Shown here: in pieces, positions 24,404 to 34,656 of the stretch
How positions within the stretch are numbered: the stretch's first letter is position 1
Layout: each line of letters opens with the position of its first letter
NCBI RefSeq assembly: GCF_009834545.1
Contig: NZ_CP019427.1
Location: forward strand, 3,168,001 to 3,232,000
Length of the DNA stretch: 64,000 nt
Source of the DNA: Pseudomonas sp. S04
Lineage (GTDB): Bacteria > Pseudomonadota > Gammaproteobacteria > Pseudomonadales > Pseudomonadaceae
Reading direction: 5' to 3'
Notes under the pieces: generated by a model
Seen by the model: only the letters and a program-made list of their open reading frames with translations
Databases searched by the model: none
Told to the model about the DNA's origin: nothing
Translations under genes and position numbers: made by a program

Positions 24404-27142
24404 ATGCCAGTTCACTGGGACTACTCAACGGTCGGATCTGCCGGCCCTGGTCTCTCTGCCACCTCGGGTGAGCCGTCAGCCTCAAGAAGTGGCTCCATCA
24501 AGTTCGCCAGTCCGAAGTCGGCCGACAGCCACTTGTCGCGTTCGCGCCTGCTAGAGCAAATGGCCAACGCCGATGCGGCCCGCCTGGTCCTGATTCGCGC
24601 CGCCGCCGGCTTCGGTAAAACCACGCTCATGCAGCAATACCGCGAGCATTGCCTGACCCGCGGCAAGCAAGTGCTGTGGATCAACCTGGAACCCGCCGAT
24701 AACGACCTGCAACGGTTCATCAACCTGTTGGACAAGGGCATCGGCGGCCTACTGCCCATGGCTGGCGAGCAGACGCTGCGCAACGATCCACCCAGCGCCG
24801 AGGAAATGCTTGAACAACTGGTCAGCAGCGTTTCGCCATTTGCGATCCTGCTCGATGAAGTCGAAGTCATCCAGAATCCCGAGGTGCTCGATTTTCTCCA
24901 GCAGCTAGTAGAACAACTGCCTTCGGGCAGCGTTGTGGTGATGGCCTCGCGTTCCACTCCGGGTATCGGTCTGGGGCGTATTCGGGCTCGCGGGCAATTG
25001 CTGGAAATCCGCCCGGGCGACCTGCGTTTCACCCCTGAAGAAGCCATGGAATTCATTCGCGGCAAGCGGCAAATCCCGCTGCATGACGACGAACTGGCCA
25101 CGCTGTACCGACGCACCGAGGGCTGGATCGCCGGGCTCTACCTGGCCAGCCTGTCGCTCAAGGACCGGGACGATCACAGCGCCTTTATTGCTTCTTTTTC
25201 CGGTTCCAATCTGGAACTGGCCGAATACCTCACCGAAGACATCCTGGCGCGACAAACCGAGGACTGCCGGGTGTTTCTGATGCAAACCAGCATCCTCGAG
25301 CAGTTTTGCGTGCCGCTTTGCGAAACGGTGACTGGGCGCAAGGACAGCCGCGCGATGATTGATCACCTCGACCGCACCAACCTGTTCCTGGTGCCGGTCG
25401 ACAGCCAGCAACAGTGGTTTCGTTATCACCACCTGTTTGCCAGCTTCTTGCGCCACGCCCTGGATCGCCTTTACCCCGGCATGGCGCAAACGCTCCATGA
25501 AACCGCCGCACAATGGTTTTTCGACGCTGGGCAACCGATCCCCGGAGTCGAGCACCTGTTCAGCGCCGGGCTTCTCGATGAAGCCGCCGAAGGACTCAAT
25601 CGCCACCTCGATACCCTGATCGACAGTGGCCGCACGCGCTTGCTGCTGCGTTGGCTGGACCGAATCCCAGAGGCCACTCGCGACCGCTATCCGTCGCTCA
25701 ATCAAGCCTACGCGTGGCTGCTGGCGAGCACGACCCGCCTCAAGGACGCGATGCAGGTGGCCGAACGTCTGGAGCAACAGTCGGGACCCGACTTTGCCTA
25801 TGTTCCCCAGGTCGTTCAATGCCTGCGCCTTGGGGTGACAGATCAGGCCGAAGACTGTTGCCGCAGGGGCGTCGAATTGCTCGCGCGCATGCCTGCCGAC
25901 GAAGTGAATTTGTACATAGTGCTGGCCAACTCGGTCGCGATGAACATGGTTGCCAGCGGTCGCTACGATGAGGCGCGTAACCTGTTGTCCAGCGCGTTGC
26001 AACGCGACTCACGGGTTCATTCGAGTTTTCTGCGCCACATCTTCCGCGTCAACGAGAGCACCCTGGACTTGATCCAGGGCCGCTTGAGCAGTGCCCTCGT
26101 GCGTATGCAAAGCACGCCGGAGCGCCCGCAAACCAACGGCCAACGCAAACCGCACGAAGCCAAGCTGTCGATGGATATCCTGCATGGCTTGCTGTTGTAC
26201 GAAAACGGCAACTTTGAACAGGCGCAAAGTCATCTCTCACGCTGCCTGTTTTTTGCCAAGCAAGTCAGTTCCCCCGAGAACCAGATCGTCACTCACGTAC
26301 TGACTGCGCGCATCGCTTACAGCCAGGGCGACCGCACCACCTGGACCCGATGCCTGGTGGAACTCGAACAGATTGGCCGCCAGGTTGGCTCGCGGCGTGT
26401 CGAGTGCTCGGCATGGCTGGAGCGAGCCCGCGTGGCATTGCTCGATCAGCGCCTGGACAGCGCCACGCAAGCCCTGCATTCGGCGGACCTGGCCGGCGAT
26501 TGGGACCGCCCCGATTTCATCCGGCTCGCCAACGACGTAGATACCCCCAGCATCGCGCGACAACGCTTGCGGATTTTCCAGGGTGAAGGCGCGGCGGCAG
26601 CCAAGGCCTTGCGCACGGCAATCGAGCAGGCGCGGCACTGGCAACATCACCGCCGTGAACTGAAGCTGCAAATACTTCTGGCATTGGCATTGGACAGCAT
26701 TCAGCAGCCGCAAGAGGCCTTTCAGGCACTCAACGAAGCACTGCGCCTGGCCAGCCAGGACGGCTTCCTGGCCACGTTCATTGAAGAAGGCGAGCGGATG
26801 GCCGGCCTCCTGCAACGCTGGGCCACGACCGGCAAGGCACGCTGTAAAGAGCTGGGGATCGAGTGCGGATTCGTCGACACGCTGATGCAACATTTGGGGG
26901 TCAGCGACGGCAACATGGAAGATGCCCGTACTGACAACGGTGCCCACGAAGTGCTGACCGTGCGCGAGTATCAGATCCTGCAACTGCTGGCTGCCGGGCA
27001 TCGTAACCGCGAAATCGCCGAGAAAGTGTTCCTCTCCGAGTTCACGGTCAAATCCCACCTGCAAAAGATCTACGCGAAACTGGAGACCAACGGACGCACC
27101 GAAACCCTGGCCATTGCCCGCTCGCGGGGTTGGATTACCTGA
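24404..27142 (+). CDS. MalT-type STAND ATPase/LuxR transcriptional activator (copy 2)
   Basis: The ATG at 24404 has GGAGGT nine bases upstream, better than the TTG at 24356. The 912-residue protein has AAAGFGKTT (residues 67-75), a Walker B region ILLDEVEV, a long TPR-like helical region, and a C-terminal LuxR domain (VREYQILQLLAAGHRNREIAE, FTVKSHLQKIYAKL). It should act as an ATP-dependent activator. It is divergent from the ACAD/thiolase/DUF2889 operon and is the natural candidate to control it. It shares more of its ATPase and HTH wording with copy 3 (37392) than with copy 1. The inducer is unknown. Confidence 0.9.
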   Translation: MPVHWDYSTVGSAGPGLSATSGEPSASRSGSIKFASPKSADSHLSRSRLLEQMANADAARLVLIRAAAGFGKTTLMQQYREHCLTRGKQVLWINLEPADNDLQRFINLLDKGIGGLLPMAGEQTLRNDPPSAEEMLEQLVSSVSPFAILLDEVEVIQNPEVLDFLQQLVEQLPSGSVVVMASRSTPGIGLGRIRARGQLLEIRPGDLRFTPEEAMEFIRGKRQIPLHDDELATLYRRTEGWIAGLYLASLSLKDRDDHSAFIASFSGSNLELAEYLTEDILARQTEDCRVFLMQTSILEQFCVPLCETVTGRKDSRAMIDHLDRTNLFLVPVDSQQQWFRYHHLFASFLRHALDRLYPGMAQTLHETAAQWFFDAGQPIPGVEHLFSAGLLDEAAEGLNRHLDTLIDSGRTRLLLRWLDRIPEATRDRYPSLNQAYAWLLASTTRLKDAMQVAERLEQQSGPDFAYVPQVVQCLRLGVTDQAEDCCRRGVELLARMPADEVNLYIVLANSVAMNMVASGRYDEARNLLSSALQRDSRVHSSFLRHIFRVNESTLDLIQGRLSSALVRMQSTPERPQTNGQRKPHEAKLSMDILHGLLLYENGNFEQAQSHLSRCLFFAKQVSSPENQIVTHVLTARIAYSQGDRTTWTRCLVELEQIGRQVGSRRVECSAWLERARVALLDQRLDSATQALHSADLAGDWDRPDFIRLANDVDTPSIARQRLRIFQGEGAAAAKALRTAIEQARHWQHHRRELKLQILLALALDSIQQPQEAFQALNEALRLASQDGFLATFIEEGERMAGLLQRWATTGKARCKELGIECGFVDTLMQHLGVSDGNMEDARTDNGAHEVLTVREYQILQLLAAGHRNREIAEKVFLSEFTVKSHLQKIYAKLETNGRTETLAIARSRGWIT

Positions 27143-27149
27143 AAGCAGC

Positions 27150-27178
27150 GCTCATCGCGCGATCTACCCGCGATGAGC
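27150..27178. terminator. Hairpin between convergent genes
   Basis: GCTCATCGCG and CGCGATGAGC form a perfect 10-bp stem in the 48-base gap between the regulator end (27142) and the MFS end (27191). No T run follows on either strand, so it may be a weak bidirectional terminator. Confidence 0.55.
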
Positions 27179-27190
27179 TGGCCAGCATGA

Positions 27191-28513
27191 CTACGGCTTC
27201 GCGCGTTCCTTCAAGTGACTGGCCGGAATGGCTACCAGCAACACCACTGCGCCCAGCACCAACACACCGGCGATCACATCGAATGCCAGGTACAAGTCTC
27301 CGGTTGCCGATTTGATCGCACCCACTACGACCTGGCTGATGACCCCGGCCATACCACCGATGCAACTGATCACCGCGATGCCCACCGCCGCTGCCGAGGG
27401 GGACAGCAAGGCTGGCGGAATGCTCCAGAACAGCGAGAGCGCGGACATTGCGGCGGCGGCCCCGATGCTCATGAACACCACGGATAACAGCAGATGGTCC
27501 TGAACCGGCCCCAGCAGCAAGAAGCAGGTGGCGCTGAGCAAAAGGGTCAGGCTCACATGCCAGCGCCTTTCCAGGCGTTTGTCTGAACTGCGGGCCAGCA
27601 AGTACATGCCGATCAAGGCGCACATATACGGCACGCTGGCCAGCAGGCCGATGGTTTTAAGATCATGCACGCCAAATCCGCGAATCAATGTCGGCATCCA
27701 GTAAGACACCGTATTGGAACCGCTGTAGATGCAAAAAAACACCAGGCCGGCCACGTACACCCGGGGATTACGCAGCACTTGGGCCAGGGTTGCATGGGCT
27801 GTGTCCGCCGGGCGCCCCTGTGCCAGGCCGGCTGCCAGCAGGCTTTTTTCCTGCGCGGTGAGCCAGCGCGCATCGTCCGGTTTGTCCACCAGCCAGAACC
27901 AGCCGAACAGCCCCAGCAGTATGGCCGGGATGCCTTCCAGTACAAACAGCACCTGCCAGTCGCGCAGCCCCAGCCAGCCATGGAAGTGACTCATGATGGT
28001 CCCGGCGAGTGGCCCGCTGATGATGCCGGCGACCATGGCTGACATCAGGAACACAGCGGTGATGCGTGCACGCAGGGCGGCTGGGAACCAGTACGTCAGG
28101 TACAGGATGACGCCAGGGAAAAAACCGGCCTCGGCCACGCCGAGCAGGAACCGCGCGACAATCAACTGATTCGCCGTGGTAACAAACGCGGTGGCCACCG
28201 TGACCAGGCCCCACAGCACCATGATGCGAGTCAGCGTGGCACGAGCGCCTATGCGTTGCAGATAGATATTGCTGGGGACTTCGAACAGGATGTAACCCAG
28301 GTAAAAAATGCCGGCACCAATGCCATAGGCAGCATCCGTCAGCCCGATGTCTTCGGCCATGCGCAACTTGGCGAAAGACACGTTCAGCCGGTCGATGGTG
28401 TTGATGGCATAGGCCAGCACCAGGTAAGGCAACAAGCGCAGGATGACCTTGCGATAAACCGCGCGGGTTTGTTCGACGGACGCCGGCAGGTAGTGCTCAG
28501 CAGCATGACTCAT
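27191..28513 (-). CDS. MFS transporter, anion:cation symporter-like
   Basis: This 440-residue protein has about 12 hydrophobic segments and the layout of the ACS family (NINT-like AINTIDRLNVSFA in the first segment, YILFEVPSNIYLQRIGAR, and LGVAEAGFFPGVILYL). Members carry organic anions such as sugar acids, phthalate or hydroxyphenylacetate with a cation. The ATG at 28513 follows AAGGAGAGCCGC. It lies downstream of etfA on the same strand but beyond a REPIN, and may be the last gene of that operon. Substrate is probably a carboxylate of the island, by context only. Confidence 0.87.
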   Translation of the reverse strand: MSHAAEHYLPASVEQTRAVYRKVILRLLPYLVLAYAINTIDRLNVSFAKLRMAEDIGLTDAAYGIGAGIFYLGYILFEVPSNIYLQRIGARATLTRIMVLWGLVTVATAFVTTANQLIVARFLLGVAEAGFFPGVILYLTYWFPAALRARITAVFLMSAMVAGIISGPLAGTIMSHFHGWLGLRDWQVLFVLEGIPAILLGLFGWFWLVDKPDDARWLTAQEKSLLAAGLAQGRPADTAHATLAQVLRNPRVYVAGLVFFCIYSGSNTVSYWMPTLIRGFGVHDLKTIGLLASVPYMCALIGMYLLARSSDKRLERRWHVSLTLLLSATCFLLLGPVQDHLLLSVVFMSIGAAAAMSALSLFWSIPPALLSPSAAAVGIAVISCIGGMAGVISQVVVGAIKSATGDLYLAFDVIAGVLVLGAVVLLVAIPASHLKERAKP

Positions 28514-28549
28514 GCGGCTCTCCTTTCTTATGGGTGATCCCCATCCACT

Positions 28550-28648
28550 GTAGGAGCGAGCTTGCTCGCGATGGACTCAAGGACAACGCGTTAAACCAGA
28601 ACAAACGCGTCATCGTTGACGTCCATCGCGAGCAAGCTCGCTCCTACA
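28550..28648. repeat. REPIN (inverted REP pair)
   Basis: GTAGGAGCGAGCTTGCTCGC at 28550 is mirrored by GCGAGCAAGCTCGCTCCTAC ending near 28647, with about 60 bases between. It lies between the etfA and MFS genes. Confidence 0.9.
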
Positions 28649-28665
28649 AGGGGATGTGGTGTTTG

Positions 28666-29607
28666 TTAGAGGGCCCGTTCGAGTTCCGGGACTGCCTCGA
28701 ACAGGTCAGCCACCAGGCCGTAGTCCGCCACCTGGAAGATCGGGGCCTCTTCGTCCTTGTTGATGGCGACGATGATTTTCGAGTCCTTCATGCCGGCCAG
28801 GTGCTGGATCGCACCGGAGATACCGACGGCGATGTACAACTGTGGTGCGACGATCTTGCCGGTCTGGCCAACCTGCATGTCGTTGGGTACAAAACCGGCA
28901 TCGACAGCAGCGCGCGAAGCACCGACACCCGCGCCGAGCTTGTCGGCCAGCGAATATAGGTATTGGAAGTTGTCGCCGTTCTGCATGCCACGCCCGCCAG
29001 ATACCACTATTTTCGCAGCGGTCAGCTCAGGGCGATCGGACTTGGCCAGTGCTTCGCTGACGAAACTGGAAATACCGCCATCGTGAACAGCGGCCAAGGC
29101 TTCAATGACAGCCACCCCACCAACAGCCGCCACCGGGTCGAAACCGGTGGCGCGCACGGTGATCACCTTGACCGCAGCGTTCGACTGAACGGTGGCAATG
29201 GCATTCCCGGCATAAATCGGCCGCTTGAACGTATCCGGGCTTTGAACCGCGATGATCTCGGAGATCTGGTCGACGTCCAGCGCAGCGGCAACGCGTGGCA
29301 GAACGTTTTTGCCATTGGACGTGGCCGACGCCAGAACGTGGCTGTAGATGGTCTGCTGCGCGATTACTAGGTTGGTAACCAACGGGGCCACGTTTTCCGG
29401 CAGTTGGTGAGCGTAGGCGACGTTGTCGGCCAGCAGCACCTTGGCCACATCTGGGATTTTTGTGGCGGCTTCAGCCACGGCGCCAGCGTCAAGACCTGCG
29501 ACCAGCAGGTGGATCTCACCACCGATTTTCGTCGCAGCCGCAACGGTATTCAGCGTGGCCGTGGCCAGCGAGCGGTTGTCGTGCTCAACGATTACCAAAA
29601 TAGCCAT
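28666..29607 (-). CDS. etfA: Electron transfer flavoprotein subunit alpha
   Basis: This 313-residue protein has the alpha-subunit N-terminal domain ([11 protein letters not shown]) and the C-terminal FAD-binding domain with SGGRGM and [20 protein letters not shown], then [17 protein letters not shown]. It accepts electrons from acyl-CoA dehydrogenases as a heterodimer with EtfB and passes them to ETF:ubiquinone oxidoreductase. Its ATG shares one base with the etfB stop (TGATG at 29609-29605), so translation is coupled. Placement behind ACAD genes suggests an ETF dedicated to this pathway. No ETF:quinone oxidoreductase gene is in the window. Confidence 0.95.
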   Translation of the reverse strand: MAILVIVEHDNRSLATATLNTVAAATKIGGEIHLLVAGLDAGAVAEAATKIPDVAKVLLADNVAYAHQLPENVAPLVTNLVIAQQTIYSHVLASATSNGKNVLPRVAAALDVDQISEIIAVQSPDTFKRPIYAGNAIATVQSNAAVKVITVRATGFDPVAAVGGVAVIEALAAVHDGGISSFVSEALAKSDRPELTAAKIVVSGGRGMQNGDNFQYLYSLADKLGAGVGASRAAVDAGFVPNDMQVGQTGKIVAPQLYIAVGISGAIQHLAGMKDSKIIVAINKDEEAPIFQVADYGLVADLFEAVPELERAL

Positions 29608-30356
29608 CAGATCACCTTCGCTTGGTTTTTCAGTTTGTCGACCAGTTCTGCCACCGACTTGACCATGATCCCCGCGCTGCGCGTAGCCGGGGCTTGGACG
29701 TTGAGGATCTTGTTGGTGGAGCCCGTAGCAATGCCCAGCGCGGCCGGAGTCAGCACTTCAAGAGGCTTTTTCTTGGCTTTCATGATGTTCGGCAAGGATG
29801 CATAACGCGGTTCGTTCAAACGCAGGTCAGTGGTCACGATGGCCGGCAGTTGCAGGGATACGGTCTGCATGCCGCTGTCGACTTCGCGCGCAACGATCAC
29901 CTTGTCACCGGCAATCTCGACTTTCGAGGCGAAGGTGCCCTGCGCGAACCCGGTCAGCGCAGCGAGCATCTGGCCGGTCTGGTTGTTGTCGCTGTCGATG
30001 GCTTGCTTGCCGAGGATCACCAGTTGCGGTTGCTCCTGATCGACCACGGCCTTGAGCAGCTTGGCCACCGGCAACGAGCTCAGCTCTTCATTGCACTCGA
30101 TCAGGATGGCGCGGTCGGCACCCAGTGCCAGCGCGGTGCGCAGTTGCTCCTGAGCGGTGCTCGGACCGACGCTTACCACCACGACTTCAGTGGCAATGCC
30201 CTGCTCTTTCAGGCGCACGGCTTCTTCCACGGCAATTTCGCAGAAGGGGTTGAGGGCCATTTTGACGTTGGCCAGGTCGATGCCGGATTGGTCCGCCTTG
30301 ACGCGAACCTTGACGTTAAAATCGACCACGCGCTTGACGGCTACGAGGACTTTCAT
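29607..30356 (-). CDS. etfB: Electron transfer flavoprotein subunit beta
   Basis: The start at 30356 ([19 protein letters not shown]) is the family start; the longer frame to 30458 is not. The 249-residue protein has the beta-subunit signature region [43 protein letters not shown] broken only by its usual spacing, and binds AMP. It pairs with EtfA, whose gene overlaps by one base. The genes follow the sulfatase gene on the same strand after a REPIN-containing gap, so they may be expressed from that operon or from their own promoter. Confidence 0.95.
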   Translation of the reverse strand: MKVLVAVKRVVDFNVKVRVKADQSGIDLANVKMALNPFCEIAVEEAVRLKEQGIATEVVVVSVGPSTAQEQLRTALALGADRAILIECNEELSSLPVAKLLKAVVDQEQPQLVILGKQAIDSDNNQTGQMLAALTGFAQGTFASKVEIAGDKVIVAREVDSGMQTVSLQLPAIVTTDLRLNEPRYASLPNIMKAKKKPLEVLTPAALGIATGSTNKILNVQAPATRSAGIMVKSVAELVDKLKNQAKVI

Positions 30357-30393
30357 CAGAGCACTCCAGAAAATATGGGAATCAGCTGTTTTT

Positions 30394-30508
30394 TGTAGGA
30401 GCGAGCTTGCTCGCGAAAAACCTGAGCGCGACGGGTTTATCCAGACAGTACGCGTCATCGTTTACGCCCATCGTCGGAACGCCGCGCGGAGCAGGCTCGC
30501 TCCCACAG
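30394..30508. repeat. REPIN (inverted REP pair)
   Basis: GTAGGAGCGAGCTTGCTCGCG near 30395 is paired with a diverged inverted arm ending GGCTCGCTCCCACAG near 30508. It lies between the sulfatase and etfB genes. Confidence 0.8.
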
Positions 30509-30622
30509 TTTTTTGTGCAATGGCTGCAATACCTGCGAACCCCTCGCCCACTTGCTCCCTGTGTAACCGAATTGTCCTTGAGTCGTTCGCAAGCAGGCCC
30601 CCCCCACAGTGGGTAGCGGCAA

Positions 30623-32197
30623 TCAGTTCGCCGGTGCAGGTTTCTGCAAGCCCATCAGCGCTTTCTTCACTGCCAGGCTCTGGTAGTTGATGTTGCCGGG
30701 GTTCAGGCTGACGCCTTCCTGGAACGGGTATTGGCTCAACGTTGCGAGGAACGTCTTGACCTTGTCCTGGACCGGGACCAGTAACCACGCCTGGTCAGCG
30801 GCCCAACGCTTGGCCATCGGCGATTCCTTGCGCGCGGTCTGGAACGGGTCGGCCAACAGATTGGTCAACACCGGCACATTGGTGACCTTGCGTGAGGCGC
30901 TGGCGAAATCCCCGGTCATTTGCGCAAACGCCAGTCGCCACTCCCGCCAGCGGATCGCATCGAGATCGCCGCCCATGCTGAAATAGAAATACTCCTCGCG
31001 CGGACTTTCCTTGACCTCGCCCTTGAAGAACGGCAGGAAGTTATAGCCATCCAGATGCACGCGGAACTGCTTGCCGTTGAGTTGGGTGCCCTTGGCCAGG
31101 TCCGCCACCAGATTCGGTGCGCCCGCCGCGGCAGCCAGTGTCGGCATCCAGTCGTTGTGGGCAATCAGGTTGTTGGCGTGAGTGCCGGGTTTGAGCACCT
31201 TGGGCCACTTCACCAGCAACGGAACGCGATGCCCGCCTTCATTGGAAGTACCCTTCTCCCCCGCGAACGGTGACGTGCCGCCATCAGGCCAGGAGAATTT
31301 CTCCGCGCCGTTGTCGGTGGTGTAGATCACGATGGTGTTGTCGGCGATGCCCAGGTCATCCAGTTTCTTCAGCAACTGACCAACCTGCCCGTCATGCTCG
31401 ACCATGCCGTCCGGATACAGGCCGACGCCGGTCTTGCCATCGGACTCAGGCTTGAGGTGGGTCCAGATGTGCATGCGGGTGGCGTTGAACCAGACAAAAA
31501 ACGGCTTGTCGGCCTTGTGCGCCTTGTCGATGAAGTTGCCGGTGGCCTGCACCAGTTCATCATCGATGGTTTCCATGCGCTTGCGTGTCAGCGGACCGGT
31601 GTCTTCGATCTTGCCGTCGGCGTAGGAATGGATCACGCCGCGCGGTCCGTACTGTTTACGGAACGCTGGGTCCTTGGGGTAGTAGTAGGTTTCCGGTTCT
31701 TCCTCGGCGTTCATGTGGTACAGGTTGCCGAAGAATTCATCGAAACCATGGTTGGTCGGCAGGTGCTTGTCGCGGTCTCCCAAATGGTTCTTGCCGAACT
31801 GGCCGGTGGTATAGCCCTGCTGCTTCATCGCGTCGCCGATGGTCGGTGCCCAATCGGGTATCCCGTGTTCCGAACCGGGCATGCCGATGGTCAGCAGGCC
31901 GGTGCGAAACGGGTGTTCGCCCAACGCAAAAGCAGCGCGGCCGGCGGTACAGGACTGTTCGCCGTAGGCATGGGTAAACAGCACACCTTCCTTGGCGATG
32001 CGGTCGATGCTCGGCGTTTCATACCCCATCATGCCCTGGTTGTAGGCGCTGATATTGAAGATGCCGATGTCATCGCCAAAGATGACCAGCACGTTCGGTT
32101 TGTCGGCGGCAGAACTGCACAGTGATACGGCCAGCAAGGCACTCACGACGCTCAGGTCGCGCAGCCGCTGGCATAGCAAACCCCATGATGTAGCCAT
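30623..32197 (-). CDS. Exported type I sulfatase (arylsulfatase family)
   Basis: This 524-residue protein hydrolyses sulfate esters. After a signal peptide ending about residue 30 (LLAVSLCSSA) comes NVLVIFGDDIG, with Asp42/Asp43 as metal ligands. The formylglycine motif is C83-T-A-G-R87, the accepted C-x-[P/A]-x-R form with Ala for Pro. GKNHLGD and TTDNGAEKFSWPDGG supply further active-site residues. Cys rather than Ser means a formylglycine-generating enzyme is needed; none was seen here. The ATG at 32197 follows GGGAG. It lies between an ACAD pair and etfBA, so desulfation probably exposes an alcohol for the neighbouring dehydrogenases. Confidence 0.9.
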   Translation of the reverse strand: MATSWGLLCQRLRDLSVVSALLAVSLCSSAADKPNVLVIFGDDIGIFNISAYNQGMMGYETPSIDRIAKEGVLFTHAYGEQSCTAGRAAFALGEHPFRTGLLTIGMPGSEHGIPDWAPTIGDAMKQQGYTTGQFGKNHLGDRDKHLPTNHGFDEFFGNLYHMNAEEEPETYYYPKDPAFRKQYGPRGVIHSYADGKIEDTGPLTRKRMETIDDELVQATGNFIDKAHKADKPFFVWFNATRMHIWTHLKPESDGKTGVGLYPDGMVEHDGQVGQLLKKLDDLGIADNTIVIYTTDNGAEKFSWPDGGTSPFAGEKGTSNEGGHRVPLLVKWPKVLKPGTHANNLIAHNDWMPTLAAAAGAPNLVADLAKGTQLNGKQFRVHLDGYNFLPFFKGEVKESPREEYFYFSMGGDLDAIRWREWRLAFAQMTGDFASASRKVTNVPVLTNLLADPFQTARKESPMAKRWAADQAWLLVPVQDKVKTFLATLSQYPFQEGVSLNPGNINYQSLAVKKALMGLQKPAPAN

Positions 32198-32239
32198 GAC
32201 ATTGTCTCCCTTATTGTTGTGTGATCAGGTTCGACGAAC

Positions 32240-33382
32240 CTAGGCTTCCTGCATGAGCTCGCTGTACGCCTGCAAATGATGATCATCGTCACCAAACTGG
32301 CGGGCGATCATCAGCAGGTGCTTGGCGTGGTGCGACAGCACGTATTCCCAGGTCAGGCCGATACCGCCGTGTAGCTGGATGCCCTGATCGGCGACAAAAC
32401 GCGCCGCACGGCAAACGACATACTTGGCGGCGGCCAATGTGCGACTGCGTTCCAGGCTGTCCGGCTCGTCGGCGACACACGCGGCAAGCAGGGTCATTGA
32501 GGTCGCCTGATCGAGTTCGATGTGCATGTCGACCATGCGGTGCCGCAAGGCCTGGAATTTGCCGATGACCTGGCCGAATTGCTTGCGGGTTTTCAGGTAA
32601 TCAAGGGTCAACGCGCACGTCGCTTCCAGGCTGCCGACCGCTTCTGCGCACTGCGCGGCGATGGCTCGGCCCTGCTGATAGCGCAATGCACCAAGCGCCT
32701 TGCCGTGTTCGCCGAGCACCGCGGCGCTGCTGACAAACACCTGGTCCAGGAACACGTCGCAGGCCCGGCGGCCGTCCATGGTCGGATATTCGCGTACGCT
32801 CACGCCCGGGGTCGCCGGATCGACCAGGAACAGACTGATGCCCGCCTCGGCACGGTCATCCCCGGACACCCGCGCCGAAACCAGTAGTAAACCGGCGCTC
32901 TGTCCGCCCACTACCATCGACTTGCGGCCGCTGAGCGACCAACCATCACGGAGCGCTTCGGCGCGGGTCTGCACATCGTGCAATTGGTAGTGGCTCTGCG
33001 GCTCCTCGACGGCTACTGCCAGTTGCAGGCCGGCACTGGCCACTTGCGGCAGCAGTTCGCTTTTTTGCGCAGCGCTGCCGAGTTGATCGATCAAGCCACC
33101 GGCGAAAATCACCGATTGCAGCCAAGGCTCCAGGCACAAACCTCGGCCGAACTCCTGGGCTACCAGCATCACCTCCACGCCGTTGCCACCGAAACCGCCG
33201 AAGTCCTCGGCAAACGGCACCGACGTCAGGCCCAGGTCACCGAGCTGTTGCCAGAACTCGCCACTGAAACCCTTGGCGCTGTCACGAAACTGTTCGCGCT
33301 GCTCGAAGCCATAGGCATCACGCACCAGTCGGGCAGCAGTGTCTTGCAGCATTTGCTGCTCTTCTGAAAGTTTGAAGTCCAT
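32240..33382 (-). CDS. Acyl-CoA dehydrogenase, non-catalytic-type (beta) subunit
   Basis: This 380-residue ACAD-fold protein starts MDFKLSEEQQMLQDT. At the helix-G position where the active partner has THERTTIAG it reads YQQGRAIA, with no Glu, and its C-terminus is QLHGGIGLTWEYVLSHHAKHLL without a GGS[TN]E motif. These are traits of the subunit lacking the base in the alpha2beta2 ACADs of sterol and bulky-acid degradation. Its gene begins 10 bases after the partner gene at 33393. The complex should desaturate a bulky acyl-CoA. Confidence 0.87.
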   Translation of the reverse strand: MDFKLSEEQQMLQDTAARLVRDAYGFEQREQFRDSAKGFSGEFWQQLGDLGLTSVPFAEDFGGFGGNGVEVMLVAQEFGRGLCLEPWLQSVIFAGGLIDQLGSAAQKSELLPQVASAGLQLAVAVEEPQSHYQLHDVQTRAEALRDGWSLSGRKSMVVGGQSAGLLLVSARVSGDDRAEAGISLFLVDPATPGVSVREYPTMDGRRACDVFLDQVFVSSAAVLGEHGKALGALRYQQGRAIAAQCAEAVGSLEATCALTLDYLKTRKQFGQVIGKFQALRHRMVDMHIELDQATSMTLLAACVADEPDSLERSRTLAAAKYVVCRAARFVADQGIQLHGGIGLTWEYVLSHHAKHLLMIARQFGDDDHHLQAYSELMQEA

Positions 33383-33392
33383 GATCTGCCCC

Positions 33393-34589
33393 TTAGAGTT
33401 CGAGAATCATCTTGGCGATGATGTTCTTCTGGATTTCAGTGGAGCCGCCGTAAACCGAGGCTTTGCGCATATCCAGGTACTGACAGGTCGACGAGTTGCT
33501 GAACTCGCTGTGCAGCAGCTCTCCTTCATAGTCGTAGCCCAACTCCTCCTTGAGGAACGGGTTGGCATAGGCCCCGACCGCCTTGCTCAGCAAATAAGTA
33601 ATGGCCTGGCGGATCTCGGTGCCCTTGATCTTCAGGATCGAGCTTTCCGAACCCGGCACTCCGCCGTCACGGGCAGAGGCAAGGATGCGCAGGTTGCTCA
33701 TGCCGATGGCCATCAACTGGATTTCCACGTCGGCGATCTGCGCCCGGAACTGCGGGTCTTCAAGCAACGGCTTGCCGTTGCGTTGTTCAGTACGTGCGAC
33801 CTGCTTGAGACGCGTGAGCATGGCCTTGGCGATGCCGATCCCGGCGATCGTCGTACGTTCGTGGGTCAACAGGTACTTGGCGCAGGTCCAGCCCTCGTTT
33901 TCACGGCCGACCAGGTTGCTGACCGGTACGCGCACGTTATCGAGGAACACTTCGTTGACGTAGTGACCGCCGTCGAGGGTGATGATCGGCCGTACGGTGA
34001 TACCAGGGGTCTTCATGTCGATCAGCAGGAAAGAGATGCCCCGCTGCTGCTGCGCTTCGGCATCGGTACGCACCAGGCAGAATATCCAGTCCGCCATGTG
34101 TCCGGTGGAGGTCCAGGTCTTCTGCCCATTGACCACGTACTCGTCGCCTTCACGCACCGCGCGGGTGCGCAGGCTCGCCAGGTCGGAACCGGCACCCGGC
34201 TCGGAATAGCCCTGGCACCACCAATCGTCGCAGTTGAGAATGCGCGGCAGGTAATGCGCCTTTTGCGCTTCGGTGCCGAACTTGATGATCACCGGCCCGA
34301 CCATGTTCACGCCGAACGGCACGATTCGTGGGGCCCCCGCAACCGCACACTCTTCATCGAAGATGTGCTTTTGCACGGCACTCCAGCCTGTGCCGCCGTG
34401 CTCCACTGGCCAGCTTGCCGCCAGCCAGCCTTTTTCGTTCAAGGTGCGCATCCACAGCACCTGATCGGCTTTGCACACCGACTTGCCCTGATTGATCCTG
34501 GCCGCGATATCTTGCGGCAGGTGGGCCTTGAGAAATGCCCGGACTTCCTCGCGAAATGCCACTTCCTCAGGATTGAAATGAATATCCAT
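33393..34589 (-). CDS. Acyl-CoA dehydrogenase, catalytic (alpha) subunit
   Basis: This 398-residue flavoenzyme subunit has YSEPGAGSDLASLRTRA, NGQKTWTSTGHMADW, a Glu in LTHERTTIAG at the catalytic helix-G position, and the C-terminal VYGGSTEIQKNIIAK. It is expected to assemble with the product of 32240 into an alpha2beta2 enzyme. The gene follows alcohol and aldehyde dehydrogenase genes in the same minus-strand operon, which fits a route alcohol to aldehyde to acid to CoA ester to 2-enoyl-CoA. Confidence 0.9.
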   Translation of the reverse strand: MDIHFNPEEVAFREEVRAFLKAHLPQDIAARINQGKSVCKADQVLWMRTLNEKGWLAASWPVEHGGTGWSAVQKHIFDEECAVAGAPRIVPFGVNMVGPVIIKFGTEAQKAHYLPRILNCDDWWCQGYSEPGAGSDLASLRTRAVREGDEYVVNGQKTWTSTGHMADWIFCLVRTDAEAQQQRGISFLLIDMKTPGITVRPIITLDGGHYVNEVFLDNVRVPVSNLVGRENEGWTCAKYLLTHERTTIAGIGIAKAMLTRLKQVARTEQRNGKPLLEDPQFRAQIADVEIQLMAIGMSNLRILASARDGGVPGSESSILKIKGTEIRQAITYLLSKAVGAYANPFLKEELGYDYEGELLHSEFSNSSTCQYLDMRKASVYGGSTEIQKNIIAKMILEL

Positions 34590-34656
34590 CTGCTACCTCA
34601 ATGGTGAGTCGCCAGCCTGTGGCCGGTCTTGTTTGGGGACCGCATGCACAACCCAC